Origin: UBA6016 sp964568395
Lineage (GTDB): Bacteria; Campylobacterota; Campylobacteria; Campylobacterales; UBA6016
Direction: 5' to 3'
DNA: 64,000 nt
NCBI GenBank assembly: GCA_964568395.1
Contig: CAZMPN010000002.1
Span: 103,259 to 167,258 of the forward strand
Numbering within the stretch: position 1 is the stretch's first letter; each line of letters begins with the position of its first letter. The notes under the pieces are model-generated. The model saw only the letters and a list, made by a program, of their open reading frames with translations. It was not told where the DNA came from and searched no databases. The translations under genes and the position numbers were made by a program. This document shows, piece after piece, positions 1 to 8,572 of the stretch.

Positions 1-2
1 CG

Positions 3-1037
3 CAGATACTCGGAATTTTCCGTATCTGCGTCCTTGCCGTCTCTATCGTCGGATTTATCTTTAGCGTAGCGGTATTGCCGCATCTAGGCTTTTCTGTTCC
101 GACTCTTTATCTTCTGGCGCTTTTTTTGTCGTTTGGGCTTTATACCTACTTTTCAAACCAGCTTAGCATGTATAGGATGTATGACGACATCAACGTAACG
201 ACGCTGCTTGACCCGTTGATGGGGATAGTCTGGTTTTTCGCTTTTTATTATGCGGCCTCCGTCCGTTCCGAGGGCGCGCTTTTTTTATCCTCGGTTCTCG
301 GTATGATAAGCGTCAGCGGATACATATATGTAAGGATGAGGAAAAACTATCCTGAGCCGCCTTTTGTGCTCGTGCCTCTGGACGATAGGGCAAAAAGTTT
401 TATTTCAAACTCCGTATTCGGCGGTATAGAGTTCGTCTTCGGAATGCTCATCATCTATCTGGCTGTCGTATTTGTGGGATATAACTTCTCCATGGAGATT
501 TTGGGGGATTTTCAGGTCGTCGTAAAAAGCTTTTTTATGTACTTCATTGCCGTATTCGTCTTTCCTATCGTCAAATTCATACTCCCAGAGCTCTCCCACC
601 TAGCGGCCAAAAAAGAGTTTGCCGCGATCGGGAGACTTGACGCGTTTGCGCTCAGGTATTCGCTATTTGCGGTGACGGCGGTGTTCGTCTGCGTTTACCT
701 CTTCTCAAAACCGCTCATAGTGTGGCTATTCGGCGAGAGCTATATGGCCGCCAAAGACGCTCTGCTCGTGCTCTCTCTGGCGATATTCTTCGTCTCCATG
801 AATACCTATCAGGTGGCGGTGCTAAAGTCTCTCGATAGGTTCTTTTTGTCGATGAGCGTACGGGCGATAGGCAGCTTCGTATTTCCTGTTTTTGCATTTT
901 TGACCTATTCGTTTTCGCCGACCCTGGAGAGCGTAAGCGCCGCATTGGTGCTCAGCTACGGGAGCATGGCTGCTATCTCTTATTATTTTTCAAGACGCGA
1001 AATTAATGCTCAAATATTGAGCGAAGCCCAAGATTAG
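3..1037 (+). CDS. Polysaccharide (O-antigen type) flippase, 3' part
   Basis: The reading frame is open from the window edge, so this is the C-terminal part (about 344 residues) of a longer protein; a TTG at 75 is inside the gene and is not the start. The product is almost entirely hydrophobic with about ten membrane helices. Short charged loops and the pattern 'KPLIVWLFGESY' near the end are typical of Wzx/MATE-like polysaccharide export flippases (MVF superfamily), which move lipid-linked oligosaccharides across the inner membrane. Its biosynthesis partners would lie to the left of the window. The substrate cannot be told. The family call is from overall character, not from a catalytic motif. 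Confidence 0.75.
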   Translation, partial: QILGIFRICVLAVSIVGFIFSVAVLPHLGFSVPTLYLLALFLSFGLYTYFSNQLSMYRMYDDINVTTLLDPLMGIVWFFAFYYAASVRSEGALFLSSVLGMISVSGYIYVRMRKNYPEPPFVLVPLDDRAKSFISNSVFGGIEFVFGMLIIYLAVVFVGYNFSMEILGDFQVVVKSFFMYFIAVFVFPIVKFILPELSHLAAKKEFAAIGRLDAFALRYSLFAVTAVFVCVYLFSKPLIVWLFGESYMAAKDALLVLSLAIFFVSMNTYQVAVLKSLDRFFLSMSVRAIGSFVFPVFAFLTYSFSPTLESVSAALVLSYGSMAAISYYFSRREINAQILSEAQD

Positions 1038-1078
1038 GTCCTCGGCGGACGGTTCACACGGCCAGCCGCTTTTAAAAA

Positions 1079-1105
1079 TTAGCACTTAAAAGTTTTATCT
1101 GCTAA
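1079..1105. promoter_or_regulatory. CIRCE-like HrcA operator upstream of htpG
   Basis: The sequence reads TTAGCACTT, nine bases, then ATCTGCTAA. The CIRCE consensus is TTAGCACTC-N9-GAGTGCTAA. The left arm matches 8 of 9 bases, the outer five to six bases of the right arm match, and the 9-base spacer is exact. It lies 48 bases before the htpG start, with a possible -10 (TATATT) shortly after it. HrcA control of htpG is an inference. Confidence 0.5.
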
Positions 1106-1152
1106 AATTACTTTACAATTTACTTTTATATTATCAACTTTAGGAGTTTACA

Positions 1153-2997
1153 ATGGCAAAACACGCTTTCCAAACAGAGATCAAACAACTGCTAAACCTG
1201 ATGATACACTCCCTATACTCGGATAGGGATATATTCCTAAGAGAGCTCATCTCAAACGGCTCGGATGCTATGGATAAGCTCCAGTATCTAGCCCTTACGG
1301 ATGAGAAGTACAAAGAGTTTTCCGGTGGCGGTAAAATAGAGATCACCTACGACAAAGATGCGAAAACCATCAAAATAAGCGATATGGGTATCGGTATGAA
1401 CGACGAAGATATGGTCGAATCACTAGGGACCATTGCAAAGAGCGGTACTAAATCGTTTATCGAGAAGCTTACGGGTGACGCCAAAAAAGATAGCAACCTG
1501 ATAGGACAATTTGGGGTCGGCTTCTATGCGGCGTTCATGGTAGCCTCCAAAATCTCCGTACTTAGCCGCAAAGCGGGCGAAGACAAAGCGTTCATCTGGG
1601 AGTCTGACGGTAGCGGCGAGTACGAAATCAAAGAGGGCGCAAAAGAGTCTCATGGTACCGAAATCACGCTAACTCTCAAGGACGACGCAGAGGAGTACCT
1701 AAGCCAATGGAAGCTTGAGTCAATCGTCAAAAAATACTCTGACCACATCCCGTTTCCGATATTTATGCAAAAAGAGAAATACCTCGAAGAGGGCAAGACC
1801 GAGACAACCATAGAGCAAATCAACAAGGCAAGCGCGCTTTGGAGAAGGGCAAAAAACGAAATCACGGAAGATGAGTACAATGAGTTTTACTCTGCGATAA
1901 CACACGACAACGAAAAGCCGCTCCTGCACATACACACGAAAGCGGAAGGTACGCACGAGTATACGACGCTCTTTTATATCCCGCAAAAAGCCCCGATGGA
2001 TATGTACAGGGTGGACTATCAAGCGGGCGTGAAGCTCTATGTCAAAAGGGTGTTTATCACGGATGACGACAAAGAGCTTATGCCGACATATATGAGATTT
2101 GCCAAAGGTATCATCGATGCGGAAGACCTACCGCTAAACGTCAGCCGTGAGATATTGCAGCAAAACAGGCTACTGAGCACTATAAAAACGGCGTCTACTA
2201 AGAAAATACTAGGCGAGCTCAAAAAACTAGCCAAAGCCGACAAAGAAAAATACGAAAAATTCTTCAAGGAGTTCGGTAGAGCGCTAAAAGAGGGTCTCTA
2301 CTCAGACTACGCAAACAGGGACGACCTATTGGAGCTTATGAGATTCAAATCCACGGCGGCGGAGGGTTTTGTTAGCCTAGAAGAGTACGAGACTAGAATG
2401 GTGGCTGACCAAAAAGCGGTCTACTATATCGTAGGCGACGATGAAAACCTAGCCAAAAACTCCCCGATACTAGAGGGCTTCAAAGCCAAAAATATCGAAG
2501 TGCTCGTGCTAGACGACGAGATAGACAACATCGTAATGCCATCGGTAAATAAATACAAAGACTTTGAAATCAAAAATGTTTCAGCGTCGCTAAACGACGA
2601 AATCCTAAAAGCCGAAGTCGACGAAGCGACGACAACAAGACTAAAACCGCTGGTAGAGAAGCTCACGGCTGCTTTAGGCGACAAAGTCAAAGAGGTGAAG
2701 GTATCCGGAAGCCTGAGAGACTCCGCCGCTTGCGTGGTATTTGACGATGCCCATATGACGGCACAGCTTAAAGAGATGCTAAAAGCCATGGGTCAAGAGG
2801 CGCCTGAGAGTAAGCCTGTATTTGAAATCAACCCGACTCACCCGATAATAAGCAAGCTAGAAGCAGCTGACGATGCGAAGGTGGCGGAGATAGGCGAAGT
2901 GCTATTCGACCTATCCGTGATGCTATCAGGCGAGAGCCTCAAAGATCCGTCGGCATTTGCAAAAAAAGTCTCCACAATCCTTACCAACTTACTATAA
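1153..2997 (+). CDS. htpG: Chaperone HtpG (bacterial Hsp90)
   Basis: ATP-dependent cytosolic chaperone of 614 residues, the usual length for bacterial Hsp90. The N-terminal GHKL ATPase signature RELISNGSDAMDK is at residues 30-42, with the family's ATP/Mg-binding Glu and Asn. The lid and glycine motif (GQFGVGFYAAF) is near residue 116, and the middle domain has the conserved LPLNVSREILQ segment. The C-terminal dimerisation region is complete. The ATG has a good ribosome site (TAGGAG, about 7 bases away). The gene stands alone, with a CIRCE-like operator upstream and a terminator hairpin directly downstream, which fits heat-shock control of a single gene. Confidence 0.98.
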   Translation: MAKHAFQTEIKQLLNLMIHSLYSDRDIFLRELISNGSDAMDKLQYLALTDEKYKEFSGGGKIEITYDKDAKTIKISDMGIGMNDEDMVESLGTIAKSGTKSFIEKLTGDAKKDSNLIGQFGVGFYAAFMVASKISVLSRKAGEDKAFIWESDGSGEYEIKEGAKESHGTEITLTLKDDAEEYLSQWKLESIVKKYSDHIPFPIFMQKEKYLEEGKTETTIEQINKASALWRRAKNEITEDEYNEFYSAITHDNEKPLLHIHTKAEGTHEYTTLFYIPQKAPMDMYRVDYQAGVKLYVKRVFITDDDKELMPTYMRFAKGIIDAEDLPLNVSREILQQNRLLSTIKTASTKKILGELKKLAKADKEKYEKFFKEFGRALKEGLYSDYANRDDLLELMRFKSTAAEGFVSLEEYETRMVADQKAVYYIVGDDENLAKNSPILEGFKAKNIEVLVLDDEIDNIVMPSVNKYKDFEIKNVSASLNDEILKAEVDEATTTRLKPLVEKLTAALGDKVKEVKVSGSLRDSAACVVFDDAHMTAQLKEMLKAMGQEAPESKPVFEINPTHPIISKLEAADDAKVAEIGEVLFDLSVMLSGESLKDPSAFAKKVSTILTNLL

Positions 2998-3002
2998 CCC
3001 CA

Positions 3003-3024
3003 TTCCCGCCAGATATGGCGGGAA
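3003..3024 (+). terminator. Hairpin terminator after htpG
   Basis: Eight-base inverted repeat TTCCCGCC / GGCGGGAA with a 6-base loop begins 6 bases after the htpG stop. There is no long T-run directly after the stem, so the terminator is plausible rather than certain. A TATAAT box at 3053-3058 probably starts transcription of the next gene. Confidence 0.55.
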
Positions 3025-3077
3025 ACTTCTTAAAAAAATAAACTTCGTTTTGTATAATCTTTAAAACCTAATAAATT

Positions 3078-3392
3078 ATGAGAAACAAAATGACCAAAGC
3101 ACAAATAATCGAACACCTAAAGGCAAAAAAAGATGAGTTTCGCCAAAGATACGGCATCACGGCTCTAGGGCTATACGGTAGCTACGCTAGAGATGAAGCA
3201 AATGAGGCTAGCGATGTGGATGTGTTTTATGAGAGGGATAGCGGGTTTGAGCTTGAGAGTGGGCTGGAGTTTTTGCGTGTGGCAGATGAGCTGGCAAGAG
3301 AGCTGGGTGTGCGAAAGGTAGATTTTGTGGGGCTAAAGTATATGAACCCGATAGTAAAACACTACGCCAAAAAGGATTTTATCTATGTATAA
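3078..3392 (+). CDS. MNT-type nucleotidyltransferase domain protein
   Basis: Small protein of 104 residues with the minimal nucleotidyltransferase signature: GLYGSYAR followed by SDVDVFYE (GSxAR and DxD, the metal-binding residues). Such proteins are usually antitoxins (MntA) that modify a HEPN RNase toxin (HepT), or stand-alone nucleotidyltransferases. No HEPN gene is adjacent; the next gene downstream is an acyltransferase. Start could be 3078 or the in-frame ATG at 3090. A -10 box (TATAAT, 3053-3058) lies upstream. The biological partner is unknown. Confidence 0.8.
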   Translation: MRNKMTKAQIIEHLKAKKDEFRQRYGITALGLYGSYARDEANEASDVDVFYERDSGFELESGLEFLRVADELARELGVRKVDFVGLKYMNPIVKHYAKKDFIYV

Positions 3393-3407
3393 AGAGGTTG
3401 TTTTAGC

Positions 3408-4373
3408 TTGAGTGAGCGTATCCACTATCTCGACTCCCTCAAAGTCCTAGCTATCTTCGCCGTCGTACTCATACACTCGGCGTCCACGACTCTTTATACG
3501 ACACAGCCTGGCGATGCGCTGTTTGCGTACGCCAATCTGCTGGATTCTTTTTCCCGCTTTTGCGTGCCAGTGTTTTTTATGGCGAGCGGTGCCGTGCTGC
3601 TCTCCCGTGATTACGATATAGCGGATTTTTACCGCAAGAGACTTACGAAGATTATTCCGGTGCTTGTGTTTTGGTCGGCAGTCTATGCGGCGTTTCGAGT
3701 GGTTGTGAAGGGTGAAGCATTTGAGCCGTTGAAGCTTGCGGCGTCATTTTTTGGCGGACATATCTACTATCATCTGTGGTTTTTGTACGTCATCGTCATC
3801 TTATATCTGCTAACCCCGTTTATGCGCCGTCTTATCCTTGCCATGGGCCACAAAGAGGCGTTTTTGCTTCTCGCTATCTGGCTCGTCGTAGCGGTCTTGT
3901 TGCCGCATCTAGAGAGCGTGAGCGGGCTGAAATTTGGCTTCGCGTATCGTGAATTCGGGGCGTATTCTGGATATTTTATGCTCGGGTTTTATCTTTCCCG
4001 TATGGAGTTTTCAAAGCCTCCTACCGCACTTTTGATGTTTGCTGCTTCCAGTTTTGCTATTTTTTATCTGACGGGAGTTTTTTCGCTCCAAAAAGGCGAG
4101 CTTGCCGGACTGTTTTACGACTACTCTTCGCCGCTCGTCTTCATTCAGGGCGTATCGATGTTTTTGTTTTTCAAGGGTTTTGAGAAGGCCAGGGCGTTAG
4201 AGTACGCCTCAAAGCTCGCCCCGCTCGTGTTTGGCGTATATCTGGCGCATCCTATTGTCTTGGAGTATTCAGGCTTCATTGAAGATCTTGCGCTAAAAGC
4301 TCTGTTTGTATTTTGCGTTTCGCTCGGCGTTGTCAGGATTTTGTGTTACGGCGGCCTAAAGAGGTTTTTGTAA
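3408..4373 (+). CDS. Membrane acyltransferase, family 3 (OafA/WecH type)
   Basis: A 321-residue protein with about ten membrane helices. The opening 'RIHYLDSLKVLAIFAVVLIH' is the classic start of acyltransferase-3 proteins: the Arg-x-x-x-LD motif and the first-helix His used in acyl transfer. The family O-acetylates sugars or succinylates glucans at the inner membrane. The start is TTG at 3408, only 16 bases after the preceding gene, so the two may be co-transcribed. The acceptor is not known; with a flippase gene in the same region, surface polysaccharide modification is a reasonable guess. Confidence 0.88.
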   Translation: MSERIHYLDSLKVLAIFAVVLIHSASTTLYTTQPGDALFAYANLLDSFSRFCVPVFFMASGAVLLSRDYDIADFYRKRLTKIIPVLVFWSAVYAAFRVVVKGEAFEPLKLAASFFGGHIYYHLWFLYVIVILYLLTPFMRRLILAMGHKEAFLLLAIWLVVAVLLPHLESVSGLKFGFAYREFGAYSGYFMLGFYLSRMEFSKPPTALLMFAASSFAIFYLTGVFSLQKGELAGLFYDYSSPLVFIQGVSMFLFFKGFEKARALEYASKLAPLVFGVYLAHPIVLEYSGFIEDLALKALFVFCVSLGVVRILCYGGLKRFL

Positions 4374-4429
4374 GGCGTACGGGAACGCCAAATGCAATGT
4401 AGTTTGTCAAAAAACTCCGAGGTGTCAAC

Positions 4430-5266
4430 ATGGCTGATTTGGCAAAAATAGCTGACGAGCTAAAAGAGGGCGAATGTATATTGTATCTTGGGATGGGAAA
4501 CTATCGCGGCCTGAAGTTCTCGGACGGCTCGGACGTGCCTTTTGACAGCGATACGATCATATTGGCGCTAAACGACGGCAGTCCTATGGCGCCAAGACTG
4601 ATGTACGAGTACGCCAGAGCCGCCATGAGCATGGAGCAGAGCCGCGGACGAAAATACCTCGAAGAGAAGCTCAAGACTATCTACAAAAAAGAGTTCGAAA
4701 AATCATACGTTTATACCCTCATACAAAAGCTAATGCCAAAATACATAGTCGACACCAACTATGACGACCAGATACTATCCATATACTCTGTCGTGCCCCA
4801 TTATCTGATACAGGGCAAGGCTCGCATCGGCGCCAGTCTGGACAGGTTTGAGATATTCGAGTGGGATGTGGCAGCAAAAGCCTACAAACAGATACAAAAA
4901 GAGGCGCTAACCATTGACAAACCCATAATATTCAAGCCTATGGGGTGCATAACTCCTACCGGGTCGCTGATAGTCTCGGACGCCGACTTTGTCGATTGGA
5001 TTACCGAGGCGATGGGCGGGTTTGCCTTGCCGCCGATACTCAAGGATTTTAGAGAGGGCAAGAAGTATTTGATGCTTGGGCTTACTTTTGCCAAAGATAC
5101 CGAGAGGATGGTGGCGAACGAAATAACGATAGGCCTTGGCGGCGGATATTTCGTAAGCGATCAGGAGCCGGTCAAAAATTGCCTGAAATACCTGGCTTTG
5201 CATAAGATGGAAGCGATAAGCGAGGCTCCAAACGAGTTTGCGAAAAAGCTATTGGAGTTTCTATAG
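4430..5266 (+). CDS. SIR2-like domain protein
   Basis: A 278-residue soluble protein. The N-terminal 'ILYLGMGNYRG' resembles the glycine-rich NAD-binding start of SIR2-like domains, and 'PKYIVDTNYDDQIL' (around residues 103-116) matches the conserved TTNYD-type core motif of the SIR2-like family. There is no zinc-finger of classical sirtuins. SIR2-like domains can be NADases (some in phage defence) or have unknown roles. This copy stands in a housekeeping neighbourhood, between an acyltransferase and trpF, whose 3' end it overlaps by 6 bases tail to tail. No partner gene suggests a defence system, so function is left open. Confidence 0.7.
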   Translation: MADLAKIADELKEGECILYLGMGNYRGLKFSDGSDVPFDSDTIILALNDGSPMAPRLMYEYARAAMSMEQSRGRKYLEEKLKTIYKKEFEKSYVYTLIQKLMPKYIVDTNYDDQILSIYSVVPHYLIQGKARIGASLDRFEIFEWDVAAKAYKQIQKEALTIDKPIIFKPMGCITPTGSLIVSDADFVDWITEAMGGFALPPILKDFREGKKYLMLGLTFAKDTERMVANEITIGLGGGYFVSDQEPVKNCLKYLALHKMEAISEAPNEFAKKLLEFL

Positions 5267-5851
5267 GCTTTTGGCTTTTAGTACGAACTCTTTTATCTTG
5301 GCTTTATCTTTTACGCCCGGACTGCTTTCGACCCCGCTGGAGACGTCTACGCCGTAAAATCCAAGACCTTTTAATTCGGCTAGATTTTCGCTCGTTAGGC
5401 CGCCTGCAAGTATGATGCGCGATGTGTCTGCGCCGTCAAACCACTCTAGGTTTAGCCTTTTCCCGGCTCCTCCATAGCTCTCTACAAAGCTGTCTACCAA
5501 ACGGTATTCGCTCGAATGACGGGATATATCCTCTTTTGTTGCCGCTCTTACGACTTTGACGTGTTTTGTTTCGAGTTTTCCATAGAAAAAGGGGCTGGCC
5601 TCGAAGTGTATCTGGGCTAGGGAGATGTTGCAAAAAGAGCAGATCTCGTCTATTTTTGAGGCCTCTTCGTTTACGAACAGTCCGACCCGCTCCACAAAAG
5701 GAGGCAGCTTCGATATGAGCTCCTTCGCCGCCTCTGCCGAGATGTTTCTAGGCGATTTGTCGTAAAAGACGAATCCGAGGGCATCCGCCCCCGCGTCTAT
5801 CGCCGCATAAGCGTCTTCGAGCTTTGTCAGCCCGCAGATCTTTACCCTCAT
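5261..5851 (-). CDS. trpF: Phosphoribosylanthranilate isomerase
   Basis: Third step of tryptophan synthesis: Amadori rearrangement of phosphoribosylanthranilate to CdRP. The 196-residue TIM barrel starts with MRVKICGLT, where the Cys is the catalytic base. It also has DALGFVFYDKSPR, the catalytic Asp region (LAGGLTSENL), and a C-terminal GVDVSSGVE phosphate-binding loop. It overlaps rpe by 4 bases (ATGA), so the two are translationally coupled in the order rpe-trpF. No other trp genes are nearby. Confidence 0.97.
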   Translation of the reverse strand: MRVKICGLTKLEDAYAAIDAGADALGFVFYDKSPRNISAEAAKELISKLPPFVERVGLFVNEEASKIDEICSFCNISLAQIHFEASPFFYGKLETKHVKVVRAATKEDISRHSSEYRLVDSFVESYGGAGKRLNLEWFDGADTSRIILAGGLTSENLAELKGLGFYGVDVSSGVESSPGVKDKAKIKEFVLKAKSL

Positions 5852-6486
5852 CGTAGGCTATCTATCGCTTTTTTGTAGTCGCCTGAGCCGAATACGTAGC
5901 TGCCTGCTACCAGCACGTCCGCTCCGGCGTCTTTTAAGATACCGGCATTTTTGTCGTTTACCCCGCCGTCTACTTCGACCAGCGTTTTTAGTCCGCGTCT
6001 AAGTATCTCGTTTTTTAGGCTCTCTACTTTTCGCACGACGTTTTCTATGAATTTTTGTCCGCCAAAGCCCGGATTTACGCTCATTAAAAGCACCATATCC
6101 ACATCATCCAGTATATACTCCAGGCTTTTTTCGTTCGTATGCGGATTTAGTACTACGCCAGGCTTGATGCCGAAGCCTCTTATCTTTTGGGCTAACCTGT
6201 GGGCGTGTTTTTCCTCTTCGATATGGAAAGTGATGTATTCAGGCTTTAGCGGCGCAAAAATATCCACGAAAAAGCTGTTGTTTTCCACCATCAAGTGCAC
6301 GTCCAGAGGTTTCGTTGCGGCTTTCGCCACCGCTTCTACTACTACGGGGCCGATAGTGAGATTTGGGACGAAGTGGCCGTCCATCACGTCTACGTGCACA
6401 AGGTCGCATCCGGCGTCGCATATCGCCTTTACGTCACGGGCCAGATTGCCGAAATCGGCGGAGAGAATACTAGGTGCTATCAGCAT
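5848..6486 (-). CDS. rpe: Ribulose-phosphate 3-epimerase
   Basis: Interconverts ribulose 5-phosphate and xylulose 5-phosphate in the pentose phosphate pathway. About 212 residues. Metal-binding and catalytic motifs are present: SILSADFG at the N-terminus, HVDVMDGHFVPN, MSVNPGFGGQKF, and VDGGV with the catalytic Asp. The ATG at 6486 is preferred over an upstream TTG because AAGG lies 8 bases before it. It is the first gene of the rpe-trpF pair, divergent from rpmB. Confidence 0.97.
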   Translation of the reverse strand: MLIAPSILSADFGNLARDVKAICDAGCDLVHVDVMDGHFVPNLTIGPVVVEAVAKAATKPLDVHLMVENNSFFVDIFAPLKPEYITFHIEEEKHAHRLAQKIRGFGIKPGVVLNPHTNEKSLEYILDDVDMVLLMSVNPGFGGQKFIENVVRKVESLKNEILRRGLKTLVEVDGGVNDKNAGILKDAGADVLVAGSYVFGSGDYKKAIDSLR

Positions 6487-6579
6487 AAACAAAACCTTAT
6501 CTTTTTGTGAAATTATATTTTAAGGCTCGTTAAAGTATAATCCCGGCAAAAATTCTAAAAATTTTTAAAAGGCTTTAAA

Positions 6580-6768
6580 ATGGCAAGAAGATGTATGATA
6601 AGCGGTAAAGGCGTTCAAGCCGGCAATAACGTGAGCCACGCTAACAACAAAACTAAAAGAAGATTTCTACCAAACCTTAGAACGGTAAGAATTCAACTTG
6701 AAGACGGAACTACTAGAAAAATCAAAGTAGCTGCTTCTACTCTTAGAACAATGAAAAAAGGCGCTTAA
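6580..6768 (+). CDS. rpmB: 50S ribosomal protein L28
   Basis: A 62-residue basic protein. It starts MARRCMISGKG with the paired Asn-rich segment SHANNKTKRRFLPN that marks L28. The Cys at residue 5 is the only cysteine; the second zinc-type CxxC pair seen in some L28 proteins is absent. The ATG has a fair ribosome site (AAAGG). A hairpin overlaps the stop codon. Confidence 0.98.
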   Translation: MARRCMISGKGVQAGNNVSHANNKTKRRFLPNLRTVRIQLEDGTTRKIKVAASTLRTMKKGA

Positions 6769-6780
6769 TTTTTTAAGCGC
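6761..6780 (+). terminator. Terminator hairpin overlapping the rpmB stop codon
   Basis: Perfect 8-base inverted repeat GCGCTTAA / TTAAGCGC with a TTTT loop. The rpmB stop codon TAA lies in the left arm. Pyrimidine-rich sequence follows, without a pure T-run. Confidence 0.6.
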
Positions 6781-6836
6781 TTCCCTCTTCTTTTCCCTTC
6801 TTTTACGCTAAAATATCCGCAAATACTATTAAAGGT

Positions 6837-7067
6837 TTGAATATGCAAGCCACATTTATACTTGAACCAAACGAAATAAACGCATCTTTGATAGAGAAGC
6901 TAAAAGTAATGTTTGGCGATAAAAAAATAGAGCTAAGCGTACAAGAAGTAGACGACACTGCGTATTTGGAAAAATCAGAAGTAAATAAAACAAAGTTGAC
7001 TAGTGCAATTGAAAATATCAGAGACGGTAAAAATCTAGTAGAAGCGGACGCAAAGCTATTTCAATGA
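6837..7067 (+). CDS. Antitoxin of a YoeB-type toxin-antitoxin pair
   Basis: A 76-residue acidic protein directly upstream of, and overlapping (ATGA), a YoeB-family toxin, which is the usual gene order for RelE-superfamily pairs. The N-terminal segment 'MQATFILEPNEINASLIEKLK' is compatible with a short DNA-binding strand-helix, but I see no confident Phd/YefM or RelB signature. The antitoxin role rests mainly on its position. The ribosome site AAAGG lies 7 bases before the ATG. The pair sits alone between rpmB and argJ. Confidence 0.75.
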   Translation: MNMQATFILEPNEINASLIEKLKVMFGDKKIELSVQEVDDTAYLEKSEVNKTKLTSAIENIRDGKNLVEADAKLFQ

Positions 7068-7321
7068 AAAAAGTCCTTTTTGAAGGCTCCGCATTTGAGG
7101 ATTTCGGCAACTGGGCTACGAACGACAAAAAAATATATCAAAAAATCATTACCTTAATAAAAGACATAGACAGAAGTCCGTTCACAGGTCTTGGCAAACC
7201 GGAAGCCTTGAAGCACAACTTCAGCGGCTATTGGTCTAGGCGAATCAACGACGAGCATAGGCTTATCTATAAGGTGACAGGCGAGAGTATCATAATCGCT
7301 TCGTGCAAGTATCATTATTAA
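7064..7321 (+). CDS. YoeB/Txe family mRNA interferase toxin
   Basis: An 85-residue protein, the typical YoeB size. The family's C-terminal signature is present: SGYWSRRINDEHRLIYKV followed by the terminal CKYHY. The Arg, His and penultimate His-Tyr residues are those used by YoeB for ribosome-dependent mRNA cleavage. The start codon overlaps the antitoxin stop (ATGA). argJ begins 12 bases later, so read-through into argJ is possible. Confidence 0.9.
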   Translation: MKKVLFEGSAFEDFGNWATNDKKIYQKIITLIKDIDRSPFTGLGKPEALKHNFSGYWSRRINDEHRLIYKVTGESIIIASCKYHY

Positions 7322-7333
7322 AAAGGTTTTTAT

Positions 7334-8524
7334 ATGATGTTCAAAATTTTACCTATTCACGGCGGAGTATGTGCGGCCGAAGGATTTTTCGCAAACGGAG
7401 TGAGCGCCGGGCTGAGGGGCAACGATCAGCCTGACGTAGCCTATATCTATTCCGACTCTATATGCGAAGTTGACGCCGTATTTACGAAAAACAAATTTCA
7501 AGCGGCTCCGATAGCGCACTTCAAAGAACTTGGAAATTTCCAGACCAACTTTGTGCTCGTAAACGCCAAAAACGCAAACGCAATGACGGGTGCAAAAGGC
7601 GTCGAGGATATAAAAGAGCTTCTTAGTGCCCTGCAAGCAAAATATCCGCAAATCAAAAACCCGGTGATGAGCTCGACCGGCGTAATAGGCGTCAGACTTC
7701 CAAAAGAGAAGATAGCGGCTACGTTTGAGAAGTTTGATCTTGGCGTAAAAGACGGCGATGCAGCGGCCAGGGCTATCATGACGACCGATAGATGGAAAAA
7801 AGAGATAGCTCTCAAAGTGGAGCTTGAAGACGGCAGAAGTTTCAAGGTGGGGGCGATGGCGAAGGGCGCCGGTATGATAAATCCAAACCTTGCGACGATG
7901 CTATGTTTCATAGCGACCGACGGCGATATGCCAAAAGCGGATATAAAAGAGCTTCTGGCGGAGGTAAGTCATACTACGTTTAACGCTATTTCGGTGGATG
8001 GGGACACATCTACAAACGATACGGTAATGGTGCTCGCCAACAAAAAAAGCGGAGCGTACAGCAAAGATGCGATGAGGGAGGCGCTGAAAATAGTGATGCA
8101 CAACCTTGCGACGTCGATGGTAAAAGACGGGGAGGGGGCTACGAAACTATGCGCCTTTAGAGTAAAAGGGGCAAAAAGCGCCGTAGACGCAGAGAAGGCG
8201 GCAAAAGCTCTATCAAATTCCCCGCTTGTCAAGACTGCGCTTTTCGGATGCGACCCGAATTGGGGCAGGATAGCCTCTACGATAGGCGCTAGCGGCGTAG
8301 AGTGCGCCTATGAGAGCCTTGTGATTTCGTTTGAAGATGTGACCGTGTTTGACAAGGGCGAAATAAGTTTCGATAAAGAGATGGAAGCAAAAGCCGCGGC
8401 TGTGCTAAAAAAAGACGAGTTTGCGATTATTTGCGACCTAGGGCTTGGCGAAGAGAGCTTTACGGCCTACGGGTGCGACCTGGGGTATGAATACGTCAAA
8501 ATCAACGCCGATTATAGGACTTAA
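7334..8524 (+). CDS. argJ: Glutamate N-acetyltransferase / ornithine acetyltransferase
   Basis: Bifunctional arginine-synthesis enzyme (396 residues) that recycles the acetyl group from N-acetylornithine to glutamate. The self-cleavage site is in KGAGMINPNLATML, where the Thr of 'ATM' becomes the N-terminal nucleophile of the beta chain. Near the C-terminus GCDPNWGRI is the other family hallmark. There are two adjacent ATG codons (7334 and 7337), with AAGG upstream serving either. It follows the toxin gene by 12 bases. Confidence 0.96.
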   Translation: MMFKILPIHGGVCAAEGFFANGVSAGLRGNDQPDVAYIYSDSICEVDAVFTKNKFQAAPIAHFKELGNFQTNFVLVNAKNANAMTGAKGVEDIKELLSALQAKYPQIKNPVMSSTGVIGVRLPKEKIAATFEKFDLGVKDGDAAARAIMTTDRWKKEIALKVELEDGRSFKVGAMAKGAGMINPNLATMLCFIATDGDMPKADIKELLAEVSHTTFNAISVDGDTSTNDTVMVLANKKSGAYSKDAMREALKIVMHNLATSMVKDGEGATKLCAFRVKGAKSAVDAEKAAKALSNSPLVKTALFGCDPNWGRIASTIGASGVECAYESLVISFEDVTVFDKGEISFDKEMEAKAAAVLKKDEFAIICDLGLGEESFTAYGCDLGYEYVKINADYRT

Positions 8525-8572
8525 GCGCCTTTTTTGTAGAATACTTTTAAGCAAAATTTAAAGGGAGAAGAT

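Noticed and set aside
5951..6523. 190-codon open frame on the plus strand opposite rpe
   Set aside because: It is the mirror of rpe, low-complexity Ser/Thr-rich, and overlaps a gene with full catalytic motifs.
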